Shown here piece after piece: positions 1-10,593 of a stretch of 64,000 nt of DNA (its first letter is position 1; each line of letters opens with the position of its first letter). The position numbers and the translations under genes were made by a program. The notes below the pieces were generated by a model, which was not told the DNA's origin, did not search any database, and saw only the letters and a program-made list of their open reading frames with translations. The stretch is from Adiantum capillus-veneris. Taxonomy: Eukaryota; Streptophyta; Polypodiopsida; Polypodiales; Pteridaceae. The stretch spans positions 121,592,891 to 121,656,890 of the forward strand of contig CM043947.1 of the NCBI GenBank assembly GCA_014529385.2, given 5' to 3'.

Positions 1-1638
1 CCTCTTTCGTGTCCACAACAGCCATGAAATGTTCTCCCATTGCCTCTCCCGATTGAGCTACTCTGTCAGTGGGCACCTCTGTGCCTTTCCCTGCCTCATT
101 GTTTTGCTCTATACATGCCTCAGTTGTATTATGTGTATTTGTCTCTTTCATGTCTGTAGCAGCCACGAGAACTTCTCCCATTGCCTCTCTCGATTGAACT
201 GCTCTGTCGTATGCCTCAGCTGTGTTGGCAAAAGCCGCGACATCACCGTTACCCACTGTTGAGCCTATTCCAGGTACTCTCTTAGTGAGTTCCTCCTCAC
301 CCAAGCCTCCCATATCTTCAACAGCGGCATCTGTACCCTTTGCCTCCTCTACCTTAACAATGTCATCAGCTGCATCACTTGGACAAACCACCTCAGCTTG
401 GGCTATGACATCACTTGCACCCACTACCTCACGTGTTCCAGCTTCTCTCTCAATGAGGACCTCCTCACCCATGCCTCTGGTATCCTCAACAGTGGCATCT
501 GTACCTATAGTCACAACTGCATCAAGAAGGGCATCTATGACAACATGAACAATACTTTCTATTCCACCATCATTAACATTGCCATCAGCAGTAGCATCTG
601 TGCTAGCATCAACTTCCATAGCATCCACAATGTCATTTGTGCAGGAGTCAACTACCATAGCATCAGCAATGGCATCTGTGCAGGCATCAATTGTGGTAGC
701 ATCATCAATGGCATCTGTGCCAGATTCAATAGTGGCATCTGTACCCATAGGCACAACTACATCAAGAAGGGCATCTATGACAGCATGAACAATACTTTCT
801 GCTCCACCATCATTAACATTGCCATCAGCAGCAGCATCTTTGCTAGCATCAACTTCCATAGCATCCACAATGTCATTTGTGCAGGCATCAACTACCATAG
901 CATCAACAATGGCATTTGTGCAGGCATCAACTGTGGTAGCATCATCAATGGCATCTGTGCCAGATTCAATAAAGGCATCTGTACCCATAGCCACAACTGC
1001 ATCAAGAAGGGAATCTATGACAGCATGAACAATACTTTTTGTTCCACCATCATTAACATTGCCATCAGCAACAGAATCTGTGCGAGCATCAACTTCCATA
1101 GCAACCACAATGTCATTTGTGCAGGCATCAACTAGCGTAGCATCAACAATGGCATCTGTGCAGGCATCAACTACCATAGCATCATCAATGGCATCTGTGC
1201 TAGATTCAAATGTGGTGGGGGTGGGTAATGTACCCTTTTCAAGTTTAGCACGATCAACATCTGTATGCACATTATCATGCACAACCTGCACATCAACTGC
1301 ATTAGGCACATTTGGAACAAATTCAACAGTACTAGTAGGTGTGCAGGGATCAACTTTATCAAAAGACTCTTTTTTTTTTCCTGTAACCCCCCTGGAAGCT
1401 GTAGCACCCCCTCTTGGATTCTTCACAGGATAAGACTGAGCCAGTGAACCTATAGACCCCTCAACTGTATCAAAAAACACTTTTTTTTTGCCTGTAACCC
1501 CCCTGGAAGATGTAGCACCCCTTCTTGGATTCTTCACAGGATAAGACTGAGCCAGTGAACCTATAGACCCCTCATCTAGAAACCCTGAAGAGCGAGTGCG
1601 TCTCATGCAAGTTCCTCTTTTTTCAGCTTCTTGATTAT
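1..1638 (-). CDS. Long acidic repeat exon of unknown gene (partial, off left edge)
   Basis: Read on the minus strand, one frame stays open from about 1638 to base 1, roughly 545 codons, and leaves the window. The upstream border has a good splice acceptor: a pyrimidine tract ending in CGTAG just before 1638. The protein is very acidic. It begins with a short basic part holding two copies of a block with SYPVKNPR and GVTGKKK. About three 80-residue repeats follow, built from 12-13-residue units such as VDACTDAIVDAM and separated by DGNVNDGG. No enzyme motif is visible. The DNA repeats keep the frame open, which supports real coding rather than chance. I do not recognise the family. It lies in the same orientation as the exons at 1924-4834 and is probably the last large exon of that gene. 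Whether it is still expressed is unknown. Confidence 0.55.
541..1200 (-). repeat. 240-bp in-frame tandem repeat
   Basis: Two full copies (541-780 and 781-1020) and a third, diverging copy (from 1021) follow each other with a 240-bp period, exactly 80 codons. Each unit contains smaller 36-39-bp repeats encoding Asp/Ala/Val-rich peptides. The period is a multiple of three, so the acidic minus-strand frame continues through all copies. Confidence 0.9.
1370..1591 (-). repeat. 111-bp tandem duplication in the same exon
   Basis: A block starting near 1370 recurs about 111 bp later, from about 1481. Both copies carry the A9/T9 run and the codons for NPR, GVTGKKK and GSIGSLAQ. The period is 37 codons, so the minus-strand frame is preserved. 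Confidence 0.8.
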
Positions 1639-1923
1639 CTACGATAAGAGAAAGTAGAAGCATATTACTAAACATGTACAGAAAATAAATCAAATAGTTT
1701 GCAACTACTAGATGCAAAGAATTAAGAGACATGTCATTAACAAATTCCAACACTTGATTCATCAATGTGCATGGATACAATAGGGGTGAAATGGATTGCA
1801 CATGCCTTCTAAAGACATCTTCTAATTGCATGAAGTTACAACAAAAACACACTCATTGCTTTGCATTTGGTTTCTTTCTCTTCCTAAATGAATCAAGAGG
1901 TATATCCATTGTGGGACTTCCAC

Positions 1924-2137
1924 CTAAGTTCTTGGGAGTCGATTTCTTGCGCTTTGGTGTTGGCTTCTTCCGTGCTGGAGGGGGTGTTGCTTTTAGCGCA
2001 TCGACAACTGCCTCATCTGATGCTTCATCTCTAGTGTCCACACTTGGTGATTCTTTGGCACTCAACGGAGAACGCAACAGCCTTCTTGGAGTTATTTGTT
2101 GCCTAGGTGATTTGACTGCAGAAGACTTTGCCATCAA
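1924..2137 (-). CDS. Basic, Lys/Pro-rich exon of the same unknown gene
   Basis: A minus-strand frame of about 70-95 residues is rich in Lys, Arg, Ser, Thr and Pro (for example ARKKPTPKRKK), as in disordered nuclear proteins. A splice donor (TTAG|GTGGAAG) falls at 1923/1924. Joined to the acceptor at 1638 it keeps the frame (phase 1). The start is uncertain: 2137 has two Met codons in a row, but the frame extends somewhat further upstream and this may be an internal exon. Two 36-37-bp direct repeats lie just upstream at about 2170-2245. The exon link is inference. Confidence 0.4.
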
Positions 2138-2556
2138 GATGTCTTCAACTACTCCACGTATTGCATCCCTACGGCAGACTCTGCTTCAAAGGGCTGGCTG
2201 CATCCCTCGGGTAGACTCCGCTTCAAGGCCTTGCTGCATCCCTGGGGTAATCAGGCCATTCTTCCTTTTGGAATGCATTGTCCTGTTGGAGCAAGCATGC
2301 GATGATTGTTCTACAAAGCAAGCTATTTACAAAGTCTCACTTGGAGTATCCCAAAATACACACATAAATACTGATTTTGGTACCTACCAGTGGCCTGCGT
2401 AGAGACTCTCTCTATTTATGTCCTCAATGATTCTTGTATACAGGTCTCTGCTGGGATGTTTGTACCTGCAAATGATTTCATTAAATGCAAGAGTTTAAAC
2501 TACCAATGGAAAGTGGGCCTGCAATAGTAGTAGTAAATAATTGACACAATGACTAC

Positions 2557-2933
2557 CTGCACTTGATTCTTTCATCTCACTCTTCACCTTCAGACCAGTC
2601 ATATGCTTAGCTCTAGGGGGAACAAACATCTTGCAATCTAGTGCAACACAATAGCCATAGTCCCTACATACATGCTTGAAGCATAGCATATGGTACACAT
2701 GGGTGCAAGGCAGGGAGAATACATCCAAGCTTCTAGCATCAAACGGGAATCCAAATCCTACACAATGGTAGAACCCATTAAGTGCCACCTCGCTAATGCT
2801 CTGCTTAAAATCCACAGGAGGAAAAGGCTTCATCAAACTTGCTCCCACGTTGAGAAGTCCTCTCCATGGTAACACAAAATTTAAAGTTCTCTGATTCCTG
2901 TGCTATGTTGGTCTCTACTTCTGCAAGTAGTGC
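2557..2933 (-). pseudogene. Cys/His-rich (RING-like) exon of the unknown gene
   Basis: The minus strand carries a Cys/His cluster with spacing C-x-H-x2-H-x2-C-x4-C-x5-C-x4-C (LPCTHVYHMLC...), followed by a basic stretch. This resembles a zinc-binding, RING-like fold, but I cannot place it in a named family. A donor (GTGCAG|GTAGTC) ends the exon at 2557 and an acceptor (TTTCACAG|GCAC) begins it at 2933. Joined to the upstream coiled-coil exon in phase 0, the first codons continue a coiled coil (ALLAEVETNIAQ), but the Cys/His segment is in the next frame. Either there is a one-base frameshift or a later acceptor is used. Confidence 0.4.
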
Positions 2934-3049
2934 CTGTGAAACAAAGAAGACAACACATCTCATTTAAGTCTCAATAACCCAACAAAAGCAGATTGCTGAA
3001 AAGAACATGTAGCGTGAATCTTATCCCTTATTTGCAATACCACATATAA

Positions 3050-3870
3050 GACAAGCACTTACTCTATATGCTATAAACAAAAGCTTGATGTGGTATATGT
3101 TATGCACTGTGCTATATAGCACATAGCACAGTCCAAGTATAATGTGCTATAAGTGCTACATATAGTAGCACTGTAGATCATAGCAGAGAGACTTTTTAAA
3201 ATACCAGATATAGACGAAACATTTTCTCTATATGCTATATAGCACAAGCTTGTTGGGTATATGATATGCAGTGGGCTATATGAGACATAGCATATAGCAC
3301 AAATATTGTGCTATGTAGCACATACCAAAAATAGAGATTGTGCTATATAGCACAATTCACTATTCCACACACTCCAGGGCTATATTGGGAACATATAACA
3401 CACAAAATGTGCTATTTAGCACAGAGCACATAAAAAGATTGTGCTATGTAGCACATATCAATATTTAACACACACTTCAGGGCTATACTATGAGCATATA
3501 GCATACAAGTATGCTATATAGCACATATTACACATGTCCATTGTGCTATGTATCACATAGCACATAACCACACAGAGAACATAGCATAGAATCACACACA
3601 TTCCAAATAGATGAGGGTACTATTGTGAACATGCTGCACCTAGATTGAACTATAAAGCACATAGCACATAACCACACATAGCATATAACCGCCGACTCCA
3701 TGAAGATGATGGCTATGTTGTGACCATATAGCACATAGCACATAGCATATAACCACCCACTCCATGAAGATGATGGCTATGTTGTGACCATATAACACAT
3801 ATTTTGTGCTATATAGCACATAGCAAAAATAGAATATGCTCATACAGTACATAACCATAAAATCCATGAC
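3050..3870. repeat. Array of GTGCTATATAGCAC palindromes inside an intron
   Basis: This stretch is dominated by variants of the palindrome TGTGCTATATAGCACA and its one-mismatch form with TATG in the centre. They are interspersed with CACATAGCACATA and with two near-identical 46-base blocks around 3690 and 3755. A perfect 20-base palindrome, ATTGTGCTATATAGCACAAT, lies at 3337-3356, and another perfect 16-mer at 3108-3123. Spacing is irregular, so it is not a simple satellite. It lies wholly between the splice donor at 3946 and the acceptor at 2934 of the minus-strand gene. Confidence 0.85.
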
Positions 3871-3946
3871 ACTCTAACCACATAACCACATGGAAGTGAA
3901 CCACATACTCCAAAACAAAGTGAAGCACATGTAGGAGGGTATGCAC

Positions 3947-4834
3947 CTTTGCTTTAGCCACATTGGCTTCTAATTCAGCAACGTTCTCTCTAGTAGTACT
4001 TGAGAACTATCCAATCAAATCAATCAGGCATTGTCGAGCTACAGGGTCTTGCACGCAATCAATCTCCGTTTGCAACTTTATGGCCAAAGTGTTTGAGCTT
4101 TGAGCACCCTCAGCCCTATGCAATTCTCTCACTTGATCCTCTACCTGCTTCTTTGCACCCTTAAGTCTTGACTTATAGTCTTGCAATCTGCCCTCTACAA
4201 TATTCTTCATTTTTGCAAGTGCCTTGCTATCCACCTCTGCCAATTGTACCTGGCATCCTCCTGTAGGCACGCTTGACAATGGTACATATGTACCTTCTGT
4301 TTTCAATGATGATCTGGTAGAGGTAGCAGTGGTTTTGGAACCTCTCCCTCTACCACTCATCTGCTCTTCCCACCTCTTGATCTTGTTTTGCAAGTTGTGT
4401 CTTTCTTCTGAGGCTCTCATTGCCCTCTCTGCAAAGATAGCCCAAGAAATTTGATGTTTTCCAGATTCACTGCAGTTTTCCAATGCAAATGCCTTTGCAA
4501 ATTGAGTCCCTACTTCATACATGAAGGGACCCTCCTGGTAGACATCCGAGTGTCTCCACACAAGCTTTTGTAAGAACTCCGACCGAGTATGGTATGCCTT
4601 CACTTTCTTCTGGCTACCCGGAACAGGCTTTGGACATATAAAGATAGCTTCCTAGTCCTCCTCAGAGATGTCATTGTTTCCTGTCAAGCTATGTGGATCA
4701 ACTCCCTCCAATGGCAATCCACGCTCCATATGAAATTCCTCGGCAAGACGACAAAACTTCGTATGAAGAGGTGGTTCGATGTTCCTAACTAGACTGCTGC
4801 TTGCTTGAATCAGATGCTTTGAGGAAGGTGCCAT
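3947..4834 (-). pseudogene. Coiled-coil first exon of unknown gene, two in-frame TAGs
   Basis: A continuous minus-strand frame begins MAPSSKHLIQ at 4834 and runs to a donor (GCAAAG|GTGCAT) at 3947, about 295 codons. It is interrupted by TAG at 4652-4654 and at 4007-4009. In both places CAG (Gln) would restore an ordinary sequence. The N-terminal half is globular (LQKLVWRHSDVYQEGP). The C-terminal half is basic (MSGRGRGSK) and then a long coiled coil (ELEANVAKAK). I do not recognise the family. It could be a decayed host gene or a transposon-borne gene. The upstream region to 5500 holds no convincing exon. Confidence 0.45.
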
Positions 4835-5522
4835 GATGCAATCTCAAGTAATATACCTGCACATCATCCAATGAACTCATGAGATGTGGTGTGCCATCGC
4901 GTATCATCCCTGCTAAAAAGAAACAAGAACTTCATGGGCCTGCTCTTGTAAGCAGGGAATTCAAGGTGATGTGCTATGGGATTTGCCCCAAGATTGCATG
5001 CAGCTTGTGGACTAGCAAATTACCTCGGGAGTCTATATCCTCTCATGCATCCAGTAGCAACATTAGGTTTTGCTCGCCTCTTGTTGCAAATGAGCAAGGT
5101 GTGGCACTCATGCAGCTCCAAATGTAGCTTAATGTAGCTAAATGATCCCAAGTAGGGCGCGCGTGCTCAAGCAGTAGAGAGTGTACATGTTCAATGGGAG
5201 ATACATACCTCGAAGAGAAGAGGGCGGTTACTGCAATTGTCCTTGAAGCAGCCAAGCTTGCACAGTAGAAGCTCTAAGCACAGTAGACCTTGAGCACGCG
5301 AGAGAGAGAGAGGCGGGGGGTCGGGGGGGGGGGGCACGGTGTTTGAAACTGCCAACTACTCATGAAACAAAGTGGGTGTGTGAAGGCTGAATTTTTCAGT
5401 ATAACGTTTTTTAGAATATAAATTTGGACGTCTGAAATATGGCACCATTGACCACACCCCCAATGTCATGCTATGCTATTTAATTATATCACATATATAG
5501 CTTTCCACCTATTCATGATTTC

Positions 5523-5526
<4 letters not shown>

Positions 5527-5553
<27 letters not shown>

Positions 5554-5740
5554 ATGCTCTCCCTCTAGCTTAGCTCTAAAATCTCTCTATGTGCTCTCTC
5601 TCTCTCTCTCTAACTTCTTTCTTTCTCTCTCGTTTTTGTCTTCTTTCCATATTTTCAGTCATGATCTCTCCCACACACATTTCTCTCCCAATCAATAGGT
5701 GGATTCTCTACTCTCGGGGGGGGGGGGGGGGGGGGGGGGG
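5527..5740. repeat. (CT)n tracts and a 25-base G run
   Basis: A (CT)n tract at 5527-5553, further short CT tracts to about 5640, and an uninterrupted run of 25 G at 5716-5740. No coding potential. Confidence 0.9.
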
Positions 5741-6139
5741 AGGGGCGCAGTGAATAGCTAAGTGACTATCACATGATTGCAACAGAAAGGGTTATTGAAT
5801 TTTATTTTTTCTTACTTTTTCACATACAAAATGGTATCATAAAATGGAATTGGAAAAAAAATAACAAATTGAATAGAAAAAGGGGTTTTTTTTTGTGAAA
5901 GATTCATAGATAAGGAGTTTTAGAATTAGTCCTTGAACGCATGTGATATACAAAATTAACACATAGTGACCTCCCCAAGACTCTCTATTGTGATGCTCAA
6001 TTCCACCATTCTTGAGCATTAAGGGTCACTTATTAGCTCCATATGCACCACATAATTTATTTATTTTTGGTTACGTAGGTCATATTTGACCTCTATAGAT
6101 GATAAAAGTTTCTCTCTATAGCTTCTCTCTTTATCTATC

Positions 6140-6331
6140 TCCTCTATGTATATTCTACTTCCTCTCTCTCTAATTTCTTTGTCTCTCTCTCTCTCTAGAT
6201 TCTCTTTATCTCTCTATCTCCTTTCTCTACTTTCCCTCTTTCTTACTTTGAGCACTCTAGCTGTCTCTCTCACTACTCTTTCTCGGTCTATTAACTCTAT
6301 CTCTCTACCTCCTCTCTTTATCTCTACTTCC

Positions 6332-6370
<39 letters not shown>

Positions 6371-6454
6371 TCCTTTATTTTTCTCTACCTCTCCTCTTTC
6401 TCTCTTTACCTCCTCTCTCTCTAATCTCTTTACCTCCTCTCTTTAATCTCCCTT

Positions 6455-6504
<50 letters not shown>

Positions 6505-6599
6505 ATTTGTCCTCCTCTCTATCTCTCTCTATCTTTAATTTTATTTCTCTCTCTACCTCTACCTCTCCCTCTCTAGCTCCTCCCTTCTCTCTACTTTAC

Positions 6600-6684
<85 letters not shown>

Positions 6685-6705
6685 TTTGTGTGTGTGTGTG
6701 TGTGT
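6140..6705. repeat. CT-rich low-complexity block with (CA)n and (TG)n
   Basis: About 500 bases of CT-rich sequence with pure (CT)n runs (for example 6461-6502 and 6603-6638) pass into (CA)n (6639-6664), TATA, (AC)n and then (TG)n (6687-6705). The (AC)n-TTT-(GT)n part at 6668-6705 is an inverted repeat able to fold into a hairpin. Apparent Leu/Ser-rich reading frames here are artefacts of the repeat. Confidence 0.95.
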
Positions 6706-6723
6706 ACCTATTTATTTGTTATG

Positions 6724-7240
6724 TATGTATGGATGTTTTTTTTATAAACCAAACTCATAATAGTGAGTATATCGATATATTAATCGAAAACAAAAAGTTA
6801 CAATGAAGGCCATGCTCCACCTGAGCCATGGCGTCTAAAAACCACCATCCAAAGAATCACCTCGTACATCGATTGATAAAGGGATCCACCCTCATACCAT
6901 AAAAATCATCCGGAGACACAACTTGACTGATGGGAGATTACTAGCAGTCATGGGCGGCTACCAAAGTTGCTTCTAGGGTTTGCAACAGACGGAGACTCTG
7001 CTGCTAGAGTTTTCTTTGGTGTGGTGCATCGTAAGAATCATGTGGGCTTTGACTTTTGGGTTTTTGATCTGCAAGTGGTCTCGGAGTCTGATCTTCTTGG
7101 GCTCACTCCCTCACAGTCGCTTTTGTCGAACTTAAGATACTAACTGTTTGATTTGGTGCTATTAATTGCGATTTGGTGTGCGTCTCAGCTTGCTTCATAC
7201 GCTTTCTATTAATCGTTTTTTCCTTTGGCCATCTTCATGG
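6724..7240 (-). mobile_element. Possible LINE 3' end fragment
   Basis: Read on the minus strand, the sequence ends in an AT-rich stretch (TGTAACTTTTTG, then TTAATATATCGATATAC) finishing in TTTATAAAAAAA. This is the look of a plant LINE 3' untranslated end and A tail. No ORF is preserved. It could equally be ordinary AT-rich sequence. Confidence 0.25.
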
Positions 7241-7295
7241 CGCTGGGGGTTTTGGGGGGGTGGGGGGGGGGGGGGGGGCATCAATTTTTTGTTTT

Positions 7296-7525
7296 TGTTA
7301 CCATATAGATATGGTAGTGATGTGTGTGAACATGCTTAGGACTGTTGGGGCATTTTTTCCCTTCTCTAGGACGTTTTTCCCCTCGTGCATTGTTTATATG
7401 CCCATTCATTCTAGGGCTATCTATCTTTCCATTTCACTCTAAGTAATATACTCTCTGTTGTGTGTCTTAAGCTTCCTTCATCTTCTCCAAGCTGTGTGCA
7501 TTTCCTTGCAACCCTAATTCCAACA
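7296..7525 (+). mobile_element. Copia-type LTR (lone copy)
   Basis: About 230 bp starting TGTTACCATA and ending TTCCAACA. It is closely similar over its whole length to the LTR at 18267-18493, which directly follows a copia RNase H end. A G run (7254-7278) lies just upstream where a polypurine tract would be. No copia coding sequence remains beside it, so it is a lone LTR or a 3' remnant. It probably carried promoter and polyadenylation signals originally. Confidence 0.75.
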
Positions 7526-7575
7526 GTTTTTTATAAATAAAACCACCTTACACACCATCATAGACTTGTAGCCTA

Positions 7576-7963
7576 GTGGTTTAGCTTGACCCTTGGACAT
7601 TCAACGTGATGGGTTCAAATGTGATTATTGAAAAGTGATAGAAAAAGTGGTTTTGTTGTGGCTTTTGAAATGAAGAGTGGGTGAAGACTTAAAGCATCTT
7701 GTGAAAACATTCCACATAATGAAAAGTGGAGTAAATCAACTAGGTAGTAGGTGTGCTCATTGAGTAGAGTGGTTTAGCTTGACCCTTGGACATTCAACGT
7801 GATGGGTTCAAATGTGATTATTGAAAAGTGATAGAAAAAGTGGTTTTGTTGTGGCTTTTGAAACGAAGAGTGGGTGAAGACTTAAAGCATCTTGTAAAAA
7901 GATTCCACATAATGAAAAGTGAAGTAGACCAACTAGGTAGTAGGTGTGCTCATTGAGTAGAGT
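7576..7963 (+). repeat. 193-bp tandem duplication with tRNA-like A and B boxes
   Basis: Two nearly identical 193-bp units (7576-7768 and 7769-7963). The first begins within TAGCCTAGTGGTTTAGC, which resembles an RNA polymerase III A box. GGGTTCAAATG, like a B box, follows about 43 bases later, the spacing found in tRNAs and tRNA-derived SINEs. In the second unit the A-box side is weaker. No full tRNA cloverleaf can be drawn. A degenerate SINE or tRNA-like relic is the likely reading. Confidence 0.5.
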
Positions 7964-7967
7964 AGAT

Positions 7968-8510
7968 ATATGACAAGTAGTTTTTGGAGGAAGTTATTTT
8001 GAAACTTGGGTACAAAGTTTAACTTCTCTTTGGCATATCACCCTCAAATGGATGACTAGAGTGAGATTGTTAAATCCATTGTGCTAGATATACTAAAAGC
8101 CTATGTTACAAAAGTAGATCAACCCAATCCATAGGAGAAATATTTATCACTTGTAGAGTGTAGAGTATGTGTACACTAACACTATCCATACTTCTCCTAG
8201 TAAGACAACTTTTGAGGTGATAAAATGAAGCTTAAAAATCCCTACAATTTTGAAGACACATAGGAAGATCTTTGCTCTAGATGAACACAGTTGGGAGTTA
8301 CATGATTTGTTAGTTGAGATCAAAGAAGCTATATCCATCGAACTACAAATGCATAAGGGTGTTGCTGACAAGCATAGAAAGATATCCATTCAAAGAGAAT
8401 GATTGGGTTCGCCTCGAATTTCCCAAGGCTTGTTCAAAGCAGACACCCCTCCAATCCCTTTTACTTCTCTTAACCCAGGCGCATCTATCTAGATTCCCAT
8501 AAAAAATTTG
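7968..8510 (+). pseudogene. Ty3/gypsy integrase fragment (core end to C-terminus)
   Basis: Plus-strand translation gives SSFWRKLF, then SLAYHPQMDD*SEIV, matching the gypsy integrase block around the third catalytic residue (usually YHPQTDGQTE). After a frameshift it reads TIHTSPSKTTFEV, WELHDLLVEIKEA and KHRK, the integrase C-terminal region. Stops and at least two frameshifts are present, and the DGQ motif has become DD-TAG. It starts directly after the tandem pair ending at 7963. No LTR is evident. Confidence 0.75.
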
Positions 8511-8519
8511 ATCAAAAAT

Positions 8520-9270
8520 TGTGCCGACAGGTGGGTGCGACATATGATAACACATGATAAGATTTACGAAAAGAATCTATATATTATATTAAAATATAAA
8601 AAAGAGAGGATTGATCCATAGGGTTGCAAATACTTGCCGACATGGCCTCTTTCCTTCTCTACCTTGTCCATTACTCCAACCCACCTTGCAGAAATGGAAT
8701 TTTGAGCACTAAAAGGCCTTGAGATGCGGGTCCTGAGAGGGTATACAATGAATTAGGAGTTGAGATTTTTTGTATTGGCATGGAGATGCGGGGCAGGGTG
8801 CACTGAGAGCGCATTCCAATCTCCATGCCATTTGCATGGTTGGTGCGAGACTTGAGAGGGGCTACTTGAACCCACCAATTTGCCTTGACTTCACCTACTA
8901 CACCACAATTGGCGCTCTTGCCTTGCCCGAGTCATCATCCTCCATGCTCTCTTAAGCCCCATTTGGCTTCTGCTCATACAGTAGATGGACACCGAGGTCA
9001 GAAGGAACACACATGTAGAAGACAGGTCTACGACGTTGAGTATAGACTATATCAGCTTCTCTGATGCTAGGGTTTTTCGTTAAAGATAGGAAGTAAACTC
9101 TCTCTATATTGGCCACCTCCACCTAAAACTCCTCCTTGAACCTCAACACCTTCAAGGCAGGACTCTTGGAAATATATAATTAGTTAGAAATGACAAGGGA
9201 TCAACTGGCCATCAATGTTTTCTAAGTAGGCCTGCCTCTCCTCCTACATCTGGCGCATTTGCAACAACGC

Positions 9271-9272
<2 letters not shown>
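8520..9272. other. No recognisable feature
   Basis: I see no coding sequence, repeat family or terminal motif in this stretch. Confidence 0.5.

Positions 9273-9325
<53 letters not shown>
9273..9325. repeat. (GA)n microsatellite
   Basis: About 26 uninterrupted GA units. Confidence 0.97.
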
Positions 9326-9329
<4 letters not shown>

Positions 9330-9431
9330 CAATCCCCATTGGCTCCAAGGGACACTAAGGAAACCAATGGCAAATACACCCCAAGTGGAAAACTTCCGAT
9401 TCGTTGCCCAACCATTCTTTCTTCCCCCAGA

Positions 9432-9684
9432 ATTGCTTCCACCATTTTCTAATTTTTAAGCATGTTCACACATTAACTAGCCAATATGTTATATCTTTCC
9501 ACGTTTTACACACACACACACACAGCTGCAACAAATCTATGTGAAAAAAAGAAATAGAGAGACTTGCGATCTTATCTTATATCTATATAAAAAAGACAAG
9601 CCTATGCTTCAAATTGCTTCCACCAGTTTCTAATTTTTAAGCATGTTCACACATTAATTAGCCAATATGTTATATCTTTCCACG

Positions 9685-9717
<33 letters not shown>

Positions 9718-9805
9718 GCTGCAACAAATCTATGTGAAAAAAAAAATAGAGAGACTTACGATCTTATCTTATATCTATATAAAAAAGACAAGCCTATGCT
9801 TCAAA
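9432..9805 (+). repeat. Two tandem copies (181-bp period) of a dispersed repeat
   Basis: A unit starting ATTGCTTCCACCA is repeated with a 181-bp period (copies start near 9432 and 9613). Each unit contains CCAATATGTTATATCTTTCC, a (CA)n tract and ATATCTATATAAAAAAGACA. The second copy runs on through GGCCTCCAAGTTTTTC to about 9850. A third copy lies at 45211-45399. No ORF or clear terminal inverted repeats. This may be a short non-autonomous element or part of an LTR. Confidence 0.8.
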
Positions 9806-9858
9806 ATGGTTGCAAGCACAATGGAAGGCCTCCAAGTTTTTCTTTCTAGATGCCAATG

Positions 9859-9859
<1 letters not shown>

Positions 9860-9930
<71 letters not shown>

Positions 9931-9948
9931 TGCGCGCGCGCGCACGCA
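9860..9948. repeat. Compound (CT)n-(GT)n-(GC)n microsatellite
   Basis: (CT)n at 9860-9913 runs directly into (GT)n and then a (GC)n tract ending CGCACGC. Alternating GT and GC steps favour Z-DNA. G runs at about 10050-10077 and (CT)n at 10207-10226 lie nearby. Confidence 0.95.
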
Positions 9949-10516
9949 GTATGTTGTGTCTCTCCTGGGATCTCCCTTGACTTGGGGGAGGGGAGATACT
10001 TCGCGATCACCACCTCCCTTGGAATGTGGGAGTCCACTCACTGCAAAGAGGGGGGGGATTTGTGGGGGGGGGGGGGGTTAATCACTCATCCCCACAAGGG
10101 CCGTTCTCACTTCCTTCCATGTTGTCCCTTTACCTCCCTACACTCCTATTGTGCCACTTGAACCTTCTCTGCCATCAGCTGCTTCTGGAGTGTTGCATTC
10201 CGTCCAGAGCTCTCTCTCTCTCTCTCTAGCTGGAGCCCTTCAGCTACGTTCTGCAATGCAATTGAGTCATATTTTTCTTTTTCCCCTTCCTCCTCCAACG
10301 CAAAGACTTTCGTGTCATTGGTCCAGCCCAAGCGTCCAATCGTGGCACTCAAGAAAACTATAGATTGATATTTTTTAAGTTGTAAATGACTATTTGCAAA
10401 AAAAAATTACAATACATTTTTCTAAATTTGTACTTCAATTCAAAATTTAGATCTAAATTTTGTAACTTTCCTCACCTCAAATTTACCTTTGGGGGTAAAT
10501 GTCAAATTTTGTGTGT

Positions 10517-10517
<1 letters not shown>

Positions 10518-10590
<73 letters not shown>
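10518..10590. repeat. (GA)n microsatellite
   Basis: About 36 GA units, uninterrupted. Confidence 0.97.

Positions 10591-10593
<3 letters not shown>

Noticed and set aside
222-1433. Plus-strand Ser/Ala/Thr-rich frames over the tandem repeats
   Set aside because: They are the reverse reading of the minus-strand acidic repeat, end at each repeat unit, and have no upstream context; the minus frame stays open across the whole region.
2690-2872. Small plus-strand frame opposite the Cys/His exon
   Set aside because: The minus strand has matching splice sites and a Cys/His cluster; the plus frame has neither.
6146-6806. Leu/Ser-rich frames in CT-rich DNA
   Set aside because: Translation of microsatellite sequence; no non-repetitive protein content.
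7560-7640. tRNA gene
   Set aside because: A- and B-box-like strings are present, but no acceptor stem or cloverleaf can be paired.
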